Below are positions 25,439-32,299 of a stretch of DNA of 64,000 nucleotides, piece by piece. Both the position numbers and the translations under genes were made by a program. Source of the DNA: Bimastos eiseni (taxonomy: Eukaryota > Annelida > Clitellata > Crassiclitellata > Lumbricidae); NCBI GenBank assembly GCA_959347315.1, contig OY365807.1, positions 14,179,818 to 14,243,817 of the forward strand, read 5' to 3'. The notes beneath the pieces were generated by a model, which did not search any database, was not told the DNA's origin, and saw nothing but the letters and a program-made list of their open reading frames with translations. The number at the start of each line of letters is the position of its first letter. The first letter of the stretch is position 1.

Positions 25439-25917
25439 CCTATCTCACTTATTGTTATAAATACTGTATTCGTTCATATACTGCACTTACTATGCAAGTG
25501 AGCTCAGTAACCTGAATCGTAGGCAAACGCAAAACAACTTGTTTTTTATGCAAAGTCCACTCAGCAAGCTCAGATCTGTGATCATTTGGTTATGGACCCA
25601 GCATGCCAGTGAACAGGTCATCATGTGGTATTCTCTAATCTAATCTGTTTATTGTTATTGCTTATTGTTATCTCTTGCAGAAGAAGCCAGACAAGGCAGC
25701 CTTGACCTTGAATGTGACTACCACCAAGGTCAGCTCCTCGAGTAGCTCTACCTCGTCTCCAACTCCAATCGAGAGTCCGAAGTCGCCAGTCGTCGTCGGT
25801 GGAATTGAGTTTGCCGGAACTGCAGAGGAGGCGCGTCGGAAGATGTCCAAGAAACGCAATGTTAAGGATACTAGCATGAGCCTGAAGGCCAAGTACGACC
25901 TCTTCCAGAAGCTATGA
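1368..25917 (+). CDS. NHERF: NHERF/EBP50-type PDZ scaffold, 8-exon gene model (overall span)
   Basis: Spliced model joining 1368-1779, 4750-5133, 6243-6620, 7914-7948, 19480-19509, 21289-21597, 24395-24481 and 25681-25917 (1872 nt, 623 residues plus stop). Every junction is GT-AG and every phase matches (1,1,1,0,0,0,0), which strongly supports the model. Order of parts: PDZ1 about residues 12-95, PDZ2 about 146-226, PDZ3 about 274-354, low-complexity linker, acidic/charged helix 414-545, and a C-terminal EBP50-type tail 546-623. NHERF1/2 proteins tether transporters and receptors through PDZ domains to ezrin/radixin/moesin at the apical cortex. Vertebrate NHERF1/2 are about 340-360 residues with two PDZs; this model has a third PDZ and a longer linker. 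The C-terminal ERM-binding tail separates it from PDZK1-like NHERF3/4. Whether it is orthologous to NHERF1 or NHERF2, or precedes their split, cannot be told here. Confidence 0.87.
1780..4749 (+). other. NHERF intron 1
   Basis: AT-rich intron without internal coding evidence. It contains a (TA)n tract at 3272-3339 running into (GA)n, and a small CAGCTGAGCTCA repeat near 3110-3145. Confidence 0.7.
3272..3348. repeat. (TA)n/(GA)n microsatellite
   Basis: Near-perfect TA dinucleotides, ending in GAGAGAGAG. Confidence 0.95.
4750..5133 (+). CDS. NHERF: NHERF exon 2: PDZ2 (duplicate copy A)
   Basis: Acceptor CTGTCAACAG at 4740-4749, donor GTATGC at 5134, 384 nt, phase 1 to 1. Encodes [10 protein letters not shown], the GFGFNL binding loop, [16 protein letters not shown] and the alpha-B stretch [12 protein letters not shown] with the class I His, ending in a Ser-rich linker. 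The exon is nearly identical to 6243-6620 over its first half. The similarity continues about 45 bp into the upstream intron and for more than 800 bp downstream, so this is a genomic tandem copy rather than an ancient domain repeat. Because it is phase-symmetric, it can be skipped without breaking the frame. Confidence 0.9.
5255..5520. repeat. Irregular TTGCATGAA array in intron (duplication unit 1)
   Basis: TTGCATGAA/TGCATGAAA recurs at irregular spacing with intervening variants such as CCCAGT. The matching stretch in unit 2 (6775-7050) carries the same motif plus many GAAATGCC variants. The two stretches have expanded or decayed separately since the duplication. Confidence 0.6.
6243..6620 (+). 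CDS. NHERF: NHERF exon 3: PDZ3 (duplicate copy B)
   Basis: Acceptor CTGTCAACAG at 6233-6242, donor GTATGC at 6621, 378 nt, phase 1 to 1. Same fold elements as exon 2 ([22 protein letters not shown]), but the alpha-B region reads [15 protein letters not shown] instead of [15 protein letters not shown]. The class I His is kept. Most protein differences from exon 2 cluster in about 23 residues around alpha-B, the face that reads upstream ligand residues; the flanking [18 protein letters not shown] is unchanged. It may be spliced in series with exon 2 (a three-PDZ protein) or as an alternative to it. Confidence 0.9.
6775..7050. repeat. Irregular GAAATGCC/TGCATGAAA array (duplication unit 2)
   Basis: About ten dispersed copies of CATGAAATGC-like words in the intron between exon 3 and exon 4, at the place matching 5255-5520. 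Short open frames across it come from the repeat and are not considered coding. Confidence 0.55.
7914..7948 (+). CDS. NHERF: NHERF exon 4: 35-nt micro-exon
   Basis: Strong acceptor (TTTTTTTGTTCTGACAG, ending 7913) and donor GTATGT at 7949. With the base carried over from exon 3 it reads [12 protein letters not shown], entering at phase 1 and leaving at phase 0, exactly as the next exon needs. The phase conversion and both consensus sites make it credible despite its size. It adds a His-rich hydrophilic stretch to the linker after the last PDZ. Confidence 0.75.
8585..8925. repeat. Degenerate GACTTGACT/TGAGTCTGCTCA repeats
   Basis: Variants of AAGACTTGACT, TTGACTCTACTCATTT and GAGTCTGCTCAT recur about every 40 bp in the intron after exon 4. 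Strongly degenerate, no clear unit boundary. Confidence 0.45.
9475..9783. mobile_element. hAT-type non-autonomous element (309 bp) with 8-bp target duplication
   Basis: Left end CAGCGATTCCCAACC and inverted right end CAGTGGTTCCCAACC match at 13 of 15 bases. Exact 8-bp duplication GTATAGTG at 9467-9474 and 9784-9791. CAGNG termini with 8-bp duplications are diagnostic of the hAT superfamily. The interior is AT-rich and non-coding. Lies in the NHERF intron between exons 4 and 5. Confidence 0.92.
10225..10315 (+). mobile_element. LINE/SINE 3' end with GGCGCCATATAAATTG tail
   Basis: AGGCGCCCTTGTAGCGGTATGG, then ACGGCGCCATATAAATTG and an ATTAT-rich tail. Nearly the same sequence (GGCACCCTTGCAGTGGCATGG, then ACGGCGCCTTATAGACTG and ATT repeats) ends the LINE fragment at 36.7-37.1 kb, so this is a truncated 3' end of the same family. 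Confidence 0.7.
10706..10787. repeat. (TA)n/(TATG)n microsatellite
   Basis: TA dinucleotides with interspersed TG and CA variants. Confidence 0.95.
11018..11300 (-). mobile_element. Probable SINE/LINE 3' fragment with (AAT)n tail
   Basis: On the minus strand, AGCGCTATATAAATTGTC is followed by about ten ATT units (11018-11048). This is the shared tail signature seen at 10270, 24955 and 37010. Sequence to 11300 has no other identity. Confidence 0.5.
11787..11856. repeat. (TA)n microsatellite
   Basis: Interrupted TA repeats with ACG and GAA interruptions. Confidence 0.9.
12550..12697. repeat. 33-bp minisatellite, about 4.5 copies
   Basis: Unit contains CTTCATACCCATGGTTACC and CTTGTGATAAGCA; copies differ by a few substitutions. 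Lies in the NHERF intron between exons 4 and 5. Confidence 0.85.
13520..13875 (+). repeat. Two diverged copies of an unidentified interspersed repeat
   Basis: GCCAGTCCAAAATCTGG..AAGGAGGAGGG (about 13576) and GCCAGTCCCAAGCCTGG..AAGGAGGAGTG (about 13800) share flanks including GTCGTTAA. Spacing about 225 bp. Could be a SINE or LINE 3' part; not identified. Confidence 0.55.
14225..14398 (-). mobile_element. tRNA-like SINE (minus strand)
   Basis: On the minus strand, GGCACAGTGGCGAATGGGTT then AGAGCGG resembles a tRNA A-box head, with a degraded B-box region. The 3' end carries GGGCACTATAAAA and an (AAT) tail (14225-14245), the same tail type as other elements here. Confidence 0.6.
15635..16016. 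mobile_element. hAT-like MITE (382 bp), TAGRGATGAAC ends
   Basis: Left TAGAGATGAAC and inverted right TAGGGATGAAC differ at one base. The interior near the right end has the inverted ACTCGGCCAAGCCGAGT. Flanking octamers CAATGAAT and AAGTGTAT do not match, so the target duplication is lost or the ends are off by a few bases. Confidence 0.6.
16036..16198. mobile_element. Probable hAT-like MITE, CAGGGCCGTACC ends
   Basis: Left CAGGGCCGTACC and inverted right AGGGTCGTACC. Flanks CATATATG and CATGTATG agree at 7 of 8 bases if the right end is trimmed by one base. Adjacent to the MITE ending at 16016. Confidence 0.5.
17070..17304 (+). mobile_element. LINE reverse transcriptase fragment
   Basis: Translation contains [12 protein letters not shown], then [12 protein letters not shown], the conserved C-terminal stretch of L2/CR1-type reverse transcriptases. 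Cut at its 3' side by the hAT-like element starting at 17305. Confidence 0.75.
17305..17674. mobile_element. hAT-like MITE (370 bp), TAGGGCATAA ends
   Basis: Left TAGGGCATAACC and inverted right TAGGGCATAATC. Flanking octamers GTACATAT (17297-17304) and GTATATAT (17675-17682) match at 7 of 8. Most of it is included in the following 426-bp tandem duplication. Confidence 0.75.
17341..18192. repeat. Tandem duplication of 426 bp, seemingly identical copies
   Basis: Copy 1 is 17341-17766 and copy 2 is 17767-18192, read side by side without any difference found by eye. The unit covers most of the MITE, its right target-site copy and about 92 bp of flank, so it arose after the insertion. It could also be an assembly artefact. 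Confidence 0.9.
18193..19440. other. NHERF intron sequence, nothing assigned
   Basis: Contains small local repeats (AATAAATGGACTG with CTATCACGA near 18640-18725) but no recognisable coding or RNA feature. Confidence 0.4.
19480..19509 (+). CDS. NHERF: NHERF exon 5: 30-nt micro-exon
   Basis: Acceptor TTTCTGTGTCTGATTTTAG ending 19479, donor GTATGT at 19510, 10 codons ([10 protein letters not shown]), phase 0 to 0. The composition matches the neighbouring Ser/acidic linker. Being a multiple of three it could be a cassette exon. It is isolated in long introns on both sides, so it would be missed by most gene finders. Confidence 0.65.
19747..19937. repeat. 16-bp minisatellite (GTTATTAAGTAATCTA)n
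   Basis: About 12 copies, with GG insertions in the first few and TTTTTAAG variants in the middle. Located 240 bp after exon 5. Confidence 0.9.
21289..21597 (+). CDS. NHERF: NHERF exon 6: acidic and charged-helix linker
   Basis: Acceptor TTTCTATCAG ending 21288, donor GTGAGC at 21598, 103 codons, phase 0 to 0. The open frame extends upstream (from about 21136), but the phase fits only the 21289 acceptor; the acceptor at 21220 gives the wrong phase. Content: an Ala-rich start ([13 protein letters not shown]), an acidic cluster [11 protein letters not shown] that looks like a casein kinase 2 target, a His/Glu stretch, then [18 protein letters not shown], which should form a long charged helix or coiled coil. 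I know no counterpart in vertebrate NHERF1/2. Confidence 0.75.
21876..22745. repeat. About 34-bp minisatellite with higher-order structure
   Basis: Unit contains GCATGATTTTAAGATTCAAA and ATCGGTCCTACAAT; roughly 25 copies. From about 22340 a block of four distinguishable units (markers AGCTTCAAAATTGG, GATTCGAAATCAG, GATTCAACATCAG, AAATTCAAAATCAG) repeats in order. Lies in the intron between exons 6 and 7. Confidence 0.9.
23824..23890 (+). mobile_element. tRNA-like SINE head
   Basis: GGGCTGCACAGTGGTCTATT (A-box-like) and TGGTTCAAACTC (B-box-like) spaced as in tRNA-derived SINEs. No complete tRNA fold, so not a functional tRNA. Confidence 0.5.
24395..24481 (+). CDS. NHERF: NHERF exon 7: acidic helix
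   Basis: Acceptor TATGCTTTTAAG ending 24394, donor GTGAGG at 24482, 29 codons, phase 0 to 0, reading [20 protein letters not shown] and then KEDAAKFEE. It continues the acidic helical linker of exon 6. It fits the frame exactly between exons 6 and 8. Confidence 0.7.
24700..24985 (+). mobile_element. tRNA-like SINE with LINE-type 3' tail
   Basis: B-box-like CCGGTTCAGATCC at about 24748, and 3' GGTGGCGCTATATAAATATC at about 24951. The tail matches the LINE 3' ends at 10270 and 37010. Follows exon 7 in the last intron. Confidence 0.55.
25404..25435. repeat. (TCTG)n microsatellite
   Basis: About seven uninterrupted TCTG/TGTC units in the last NHERF intron. Confidence 0.95.
25681..25917 (+). CDS. 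NHERF: NHERF exon 8: Ser/Pro linker and ERM-binding C-terminus
   Basis: Acceptor TTATCTCTTGCAG ending 25680; 78 residues, then TGA at 25915-25917. A Ser/Thr/Pro-rich linker with SP sites ([10 protein letters not shown]) is followed by [20 protein letters not shown] and [12 protein letters not shown]. This matches the EBP50 C-terminal domain of NHERF1/2: a hydrophobic/AxxARxK helix, a basic stretch, then a terminal aromatic-xx-Leu, which in vertebrates binds the ezrin FERM domain. The C-terminal FQKL could also bind one of the protein's own PDZ domains, as proposed for NHERF1. Confidence 0.9.
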   Translation, partial: KKPDKAALTLNVTTTKVSSSSSSTSSPTPIESPKSPVVVGGIEFAGTAEEARRKMSKKRNVKDTSMSLKAKYDLFQKL

Positions 25918-26466
25918 AGATGCTTTTCACCAACTGCAAAATCGCGATGATGTCGAGCTTGAATCGCTTGCCAAATCGAAGTAGTCTTGCTCAAGTTGTA
26001 GCAGTTGTTAAAATTACACGATCATTAAGAAAACTGATTAGTCATTAATTTGCTGACAGACAAGCGATTAGCAATGTTAAAGAAAATAACATTCTGTCAT
26101 TGCAGATGAACATTACAAGTATTTTGATCACTGTTGATTGACTCTGATTGATATGGTCTGCTTTTAATTCATATTTTTGATCGCGCAATAATTGGTATTA
26201 ATGACGTTATGTTATGTCTTATAACTTGTGATATCCATCAGACAAATCAATTAAATCTGATTAATGTTTAGCATCATGTATTTTACAATTTACATGTATT
26301 TTTCAGCAATTTGTAATTATTCATTGCTTTGTTGCTCTTCTTCTTGTCAACAGAGGACAATGTTGTTCAGGTAGGTTCATTTTGAACACTCTATAGCTTA
26401 AAGGATGGGATGCATTGATAACATGAAGTTATGAACAAGTTTGACAAATTACAGACTATTAAAGAA

Positions 26467-26472
26467 AATAAA
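26467..26472 (+). promoter_or_regulatory. Possible polyadenylation signal of NHERF
   Basis: AATAAA about 550 nt after the stop codon, followed by a G/T-rich stretch (26490-26535). An earlier ATTAAA lies at 26250-26255. Either would give an ordinary 3' UTR length. Confidence 0.35.
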
Positions 26473-26499
26473 GAACAGAAGTGGGTGAAGTAGAGTTTT

Positions 26500-27900
26500 T
26501 GTAGACCAGCCCTTTGAGGAAGGGTGGTTAAAGACAAGGAAAGACTCTGTTATTAATTTCATTTCTATTATTTCAAATTATTATTCAACGCAGTTGACCT
26601 TTTATTATTGCTGTTGTTGTTGTTATTATTGTTGTTATTATTATTTTTATTATAATTACCTGTGGTAGAAAATAATTCAAACAGGACTAAGATAAATTGT
26701 AGAAATGATTTTAGGTATACTAGAGCTGCAATAACAAATATTCTTGTGATATAAGCGAATGCAATGAAATGTTGTCTGTGTGTGCTACAACCATTCCGAC
26801 CTTCTTAAGAATTATGAGTGATATTGCCTTTCACTCTTTATCAGTTATCTCAGTTTAAAAGTTCCAGGATCATTTGTTAAGTAAGTTATTATATATTGTT
26901 GTATCAACTGCATATCCATTCTTTGGTGTACATACATCTAAACAGAGTGTAACATTCTATTAATTGTACTTAAGAGTTTACTTTCAGTGTTTCCTTGAGA
27001 CTCCTAATTAGTCAATTGTTGCCTAATTAGACCAGTTAGCTGTCGATTTACGCTTAGCCATAGCTGACCATTTATTTTTCCATTAATTAACGGTTCAATT
27101 GTTAGTACGAGGTTTATTTAAATGTGCAGAATTTCGTTCAAGAATTTGGTCCTTTGTCTGACTAGTTGGTTGTGATCACAGTCAACTATGTCATAGCAAT
27201 GATCACATGTTATTTGTGCAACTAATCAATCATTGTCTTTTTAAACTTGTCATTGTTAGTCAAATTCCAATACAGGAATATTTCAATGTCCATATCAAAG
27301 TTCCGAAAGTTAAGTATTTCGTAAATGAATCGTTAGTTGAGACACTTATAAAAGTTGTCCTTGTGTTTGAAACATAACTTTATTTTTGGCGATCCTAATT
27401 TTAAAGTGCAACCGTTTTCTGTGTTACTTTCAGTTGTAGTTTATTCTAAATCTTTCATACTTAACAAGGGTTTTCCAAAACAAGGGAACCTACCGACATT
27501 TCTTTAAATTTATGCATAGCAAGGCCCTTCATGTTTGGGAGCATGACTTTACAAAGTTTGCAAATTTTACATTGTGTCCAATGATTAATGCACCCCACAC
27601 GTTAATTGGCTGCAGGTAAACTTAGAAATTTAATGGTTTCCAGATTGAATTCTTTGAATGCTTCTGCATTGCTAGTCTTTGTTTTTGTTTATGCCTCTGT
27701 TGCCAATATGGTATGTTTACTATGAGAGGCATTCTGTTTTTGATAGCATTTCCAAGGGGCTTGCCACTTTTCTGAGACTAATAAAGTGATTCCAAAGTAA
27801 TTAGGCGCCTAGATAATTATTGTGCATAGTGTTTGGTTGTTATACCATTTATTCATTCATTACAAAGGTTTATGTATCGCCCTTCAAAGTTGCTAATTGG
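26500..27900. other. AT-rich intergenic sequence downstream of NHERF
   Basis: Contains an imperfect (TTA/TTG)n tract at about 26604-26660. No coding or RNA feature recognised. Confidence 0.5.
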
Positions 27901-27905
27901 CAGTG

Positions 27906-28463
27906 CTACCGACCCCAGCATAGCTGAAAAGAAGTTTTAAGGCGAGTATAAAAAGAGCCTGCGTGGACAACGGGGGCCTGTACCAGAGCGAGGGGCCAAC
28001 CACTTTGGAGGTATACGATTTGGCTTAGTAGTTGTGCGGGCAAGTGGGACAATGAGCAGGCCTCGCTCATAGTAGAGTAGCAGAAGTCGGGAATATATAT
28101 GCAGAGGCGAGACCCAGCAAGGACCGCCAGACCAAAACGTTGATACGGTACGAAATAACCGGTGCTGGAGGGGACCCAGTGAAGCGTATCCAGCATAATA
28201 CTATTGACGTAGACATGGACAATTTTGGAATGCGCCCGGAAAGACGTGCTGCAGGACCCGGTAAGGCAAAGCAACCACCCAGCTGGGAAGCCTATATAGA
28301 GTGAGAGGCAGTAATCTAATCGGGATGTGATGAGGAGTGGATAAGTGTAGCAGTGGCGTCTGGAGTTAGCGAGTGAGCAACAGTGCGGACTCTGTGAAAA
28401 GTCTTTTCCGGTATCCGTATCGAAACTTGTTCTAGCTACTTTCTTTGTAAGTGGTCGAGTCAT
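27906..28463 (-). mobile_element. Decayed LINE ORF2 C-terminus (minus strand)
   Basis: An open frame of 185 codons includes SRLDYCLSLYIGFPA, LHWVPSSTGY, LAGSRLCIYIPDFCYS and AGSFYTRLKTSF, which follow the order of a L2/CR1-type reverse transcriptase C-terminus (SRLDYCNSL.. LHWLPV.. FKxxLKTxLF). Many conserved positions are replaced, so it is a relic that happens to lack stops. Confidence 0.7.
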
Positions 28464-28469
28464 TCGAGT

Positions 28470-28850
28470 GGCTTCTTTTGACCGGAATTGGCTGCCGCTA
28501 TCGATGAGTTTTGGATTCGAGTACCCGGTCGAGTAGGTTAGCGGGTATTCGAGTACCCGTTTTTACCGAAAGTGCTAAATACAAGCTGCTTAATAGTAAT
28601 ACAAGCTGCATGGCTTCTGCCATAGATAGACTAACTAGTCGTAGCAGTCTCAGTAATAGTAGGCTAAATTAGGAAACTATAAAAGTCTATCACCTGGCAT
28701 AGGCTGCAACTTTCCTGCAAGCCTGCAATTGCCAATTTGTAATGAAGTAACTCGCCATAATTTGGAAAACTGGAACCGGAAATTTTCCGACTGAAAATGG
28801 AATTAAACGGGTACTCGAGTAGCAAAAAAAATTACTCTAGTAATGTTTGG
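28470..28850. mobile_element. Probable MITE with CGGGTAYTCGAGTA inverted ends
   Basis: TATTCGAGTACCCGTTTTTA (about 28547) and its inverse AAACGGGTACTCGAGTA (about 28806) are about 260 bp apart, with a related copy of the same words at 28515-28535. No target duplication found. Inserted next to the LINE relic. Confidence 0.4.
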
Positions 28851-28884
28851 AGTCGGCAGACCTAAGTAGCACTTGTTTGCATGC

Positions 28885-28886
<2 letters not shown>

Positions 28887-28952
<66 letters not shown>
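28887..28952. repeat. (TA)n microsatellite
   Basis: Pure TA repeat of about 33 units. Confidence 0.97.
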
Positions 28953-28955
<3 letters not shown>

Positions 28956-28959
28956 AAAA

Positions 28960-30690
28960 TCCCTGCTTTGTTTAGGTACTTTTTAAAATCCCCGGTTTAT
29001 TCAGGCAATTTACAGAATCTCTGAATAAATTAGGGACTTTACTAAATTCATGAAAGTCCGAGGTAAAAATTTGACAGGTTGCCTTAAGTTAATGTTTGAA
29101 GTAAATTAATTAACAGTAAACTGTGCTTCTCTCTTTCAGCTTTTTCTCACAATACAAATTAACAAGGACTCCGATTGTAAAAAGCAAATTAATTAACAAT
29201 CAGTTTCTGTAATTGGAAGTAGAGCCTATCATGAAAAGATGTTGTGCTTAATTGAACACGTCACAAAATTACGATTGCGAGCTAGGATCTTACGCTTGTC
29301 CGTCACGCGTAGGCCTCAGCCTCTGCGGTAGGTCACAAAACTTTTGCGACGGCACTGATAATGTAATTGCAATGTTAAAAGACGATAGCAACAGGACTTA
29401 TGGGAGAGGTGACCCAGCCAGCGAGTTGAGTTAATTTGTGATGTTCCTGTGGCAAGGTCGTTTCTATATATGTGACCGGCTGGCAGAAAAGGTACCATTA
29501 TGGAGTTATTTCATATTTTGTGCAGAAAATGACTTTTTATGAAAACATTTAGGCCTATTATTGTTGTTTTGGAACTCACTGATGTTGAATTTGAAAATCA
29601 GAGCATGAGATTTTTTACTATATTATTGCAAAAATCAAATAATTATATGTTTGATAAAGGCATCATAAGTGGGCATGCCATAAGTCGCTAATATTTCTTA
29701 CTTATCAATGCATCTTGAAGTAAAATGAACGATTGGAGAAGTGTAGCATAGTGTTATTGACCAATTGCGTTCATTAATACATAGTTTCATCTGCAACATG
29801 AAAGATTTTTAATTAATTGGCTATTATAGCTTAGCAACTTTTCATGGTCAATTTTCTCGAAATTGACGGTTTTCACGATGTCTCGTTCAAGAGTGCATAT
29901 CTGTGGAATTTTATAAGATAGCTTTGTGAAATTTGCACCATTTGATGCGTCTTTAAAAAACGAATATAGATACGCTAAACTGTCAAAACCCCAGGTATGA
30001 TACCTTTTCTGCAAGCCTGTCACATATAATAATATTATTTCTTTATAACTTTACCCGTCTAGTATATTTTTGAAACAATTATCCTTAGTGACTGCGCCTG
30101 AATTTTGATTCGCTTGGGGAACTTGTAGGTCTATGCATAACTGCATAGACCCTATAGCTGTCTTGCAATTGGATGCTAAAAAGAAAATCAGCAAAGTTCT
30201 AGGCCTAACGGAATACGAAGAAATAGGCCTATTTCAATCAACTTTATTAAACTTGAATCCTAGTGTTTTGTGTTACAGCTTATATACTATACAATAGTAT
30301 GGATTGCATTCTGCCTTATTTAGTATAGGCCTATTTCTTATAATTTCATTCACCAATATTTCGTACTTCTTTCTCGTAGGTGTCTTACTTACTTGCTAAC
30401 ACATTGTTAAATTCCTACACATAATTCCAAAAGCAATTTGATTCGATGCGTCATCTGAATTTTGTAATTTATCAATGATTGTAGGAATATATGACAAAAT
30501 ACTTATTATAATTTTGCACGCAGCTCCAGCCCCAGCCCTTGTGACCTTGTCCTGTGGGAGGGGAAGGTTGGGGATGAAAGGGGTGTCGCCGTCGCCCATG
30601 CGTGATATACGTCGGCCATTAAGAGAAAATTTGTGAAGCGATGATTGACAGTTGGCGTGTTTCCATGTGTGTGTCCGTCTCTCTCATGAA
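28960..30690. other. Intergenic, nothing recognised
   Basis: AT-rich, with scattered AGGCCT palindromes near 29.55, 30.20, 30.23 and 30.33 kb. Short open frames only. Confidence 0.4.
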
Positions 30691-30699
30691 TACTAATTA

Positions 30700-30790
30700 G
30701 ACGACGTGACTGTTTCCGGTCAATCAGAGACGTTCATTGCGTGACGTCACGTTTTAGCGGGAAAATCGCTTTTCGGACTGCTTTGACAAC
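30700..30790. promoter_or_regulatory. Promoter-like cluster: CCAAT, CRE palindrome, E2F-like
   Basis: CAATCAG (30721), GTGACGTCAC (30741-30750, a perfect CRE palindrome) and TTTTAGCGGGAAAA (30752-30765, E2F-like) lie within 45 bp in an otherwise AT-rich region. No adjacent coding exon identified on either strand. Confidence 0.3.
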
Positions 30791-30927
30791 TATTCATCAT
30801 GTTTCGCAGTTTAAATTATTTAACTGCTAAGAAGAACTAAAATACTAGCAGCATGCTACACAAAGTTGATTATGCCTAGGCAGTCCCTGATTGGGAAATT
30901 CTAAACCCCTCCCCTCCTTGCGTAAGT

Positions 30928-31760
30928 CAGCGGTTTTCAACCAGTGGTGGGCCTACGCGTACCCCTACGGGTACAAAGGGGTACAAAAGAAATTAAATTC
31001 TAAGTAAATATTGCGTGCAGGAATGCCATATTTATGCATATTATAGCTATGCTTATAGGCCCAGGCTGACACTGTACAATTACAATAACAACTGTAATGA
31101 ATTTGGCTGGCGTTAGGGCCGTATTATCCATAAGGATGCCTAGGGCCCACCAAAGCAGGGGCCCATAGGCCTACGGCATAACCGGTTAATTGCAGCAGTG
31201 GTTAGAAATTTGATTTGTAGAATAAGTGCTGGATGCTAATAATTTAATAAAAATCCAATGATATCGTCATTTCGGTAGTTATTCAAATTCAACCGTGGAG
31301 GCAATGTCTTTGGTGGCCTGTCTGTTGCCAAATGCTACTCATGTGTGACACTAGATGGTCTACCCACTGATTCTTTAAAGGCACTCAACTGTGGATGAAA
31401 TAATATTAAAAATAAAGATGGCTTCATTGAGCAATTTGCAGAAAACCTGGACGAAACAGCGAAAGCACGACAAGAGGCAAGGGGTAGGCCTACTTTATTC
31501 AAGTTGAATACCGTGGAAAATTGCATCTTACTGGTGTTCTGGTCTGTCATTACGAAAAGGTTTCACCAGACACTCAGAAAGGCTGATAAAGCTACAAAGC
31601 ACAAAATAAAATTATGGACCTGAACAAGCTTTTAGGCTCTTATGGTCATTGAATAATTACGTCGCCAGCTAAAGAGATATTTTTGAGGACTTTGAGAAGT
31701 TTGAGGAGAAGGGAAGATCAAAATTGGTCTTCAAAATAAGCTGATGTACAAAGAAAATGC
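30928..31760. mobile_element. Possible decayed hAT-like element (left end only)
   Basis: CAGCGGTTTTCAACC at 30928 is a typical hAT terminus, followed by GGGTACAAAGGGGTACAAAA. No matching inverted right end was found before 32 kb, and the following sequence has only short broken frames. Confidence 0.3.
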
Positions 31761-32299
31761 CCAAAAAAGAAACAAAGTAGTGTGAAGCTGTGGCGGACAG
31801 GCCACAAGGCTTGAATGAATGATTTATTTAAATAATCGGCTCGTCATTGCGTTATTTTACGTGTTTTTTTGTACAGTGTTGCGTATAGGAAGGAAGACCG
31901 ATCGGCGGTTTTTAATTGAGTGCATAGCTTGCAGACGCATGAATTGGCTTGAATATAGCCTGACACACATTGCACTGCTATATATGTGGAGCAGTCGTTC
32001 GTACTGCTTAATACGTGGAGTGGTTCTCGTACCGCTCCAGAGATCGTGTTGCCATAAAAATGCTACCTCTAGTGACAGCCGCTCTCGCGGTCAGGCCGAT
32101 GCTACTTTTCGCTGATCTGGTGGGGTGGGCCTCTCTGCCGTCGATCGCAAGACGGACCGTGCCCTGATCGTAGGAGTCAACAGGCTGACAGAGAAAGACC
32201 GATCACGAGAAATGCTAACAGGTCTGGGTACCGTTCGAGAGTGCGCAGAGACCCGATTGACATAAATAAATGAATGAATGACAGTTCTGTACGGGAATA

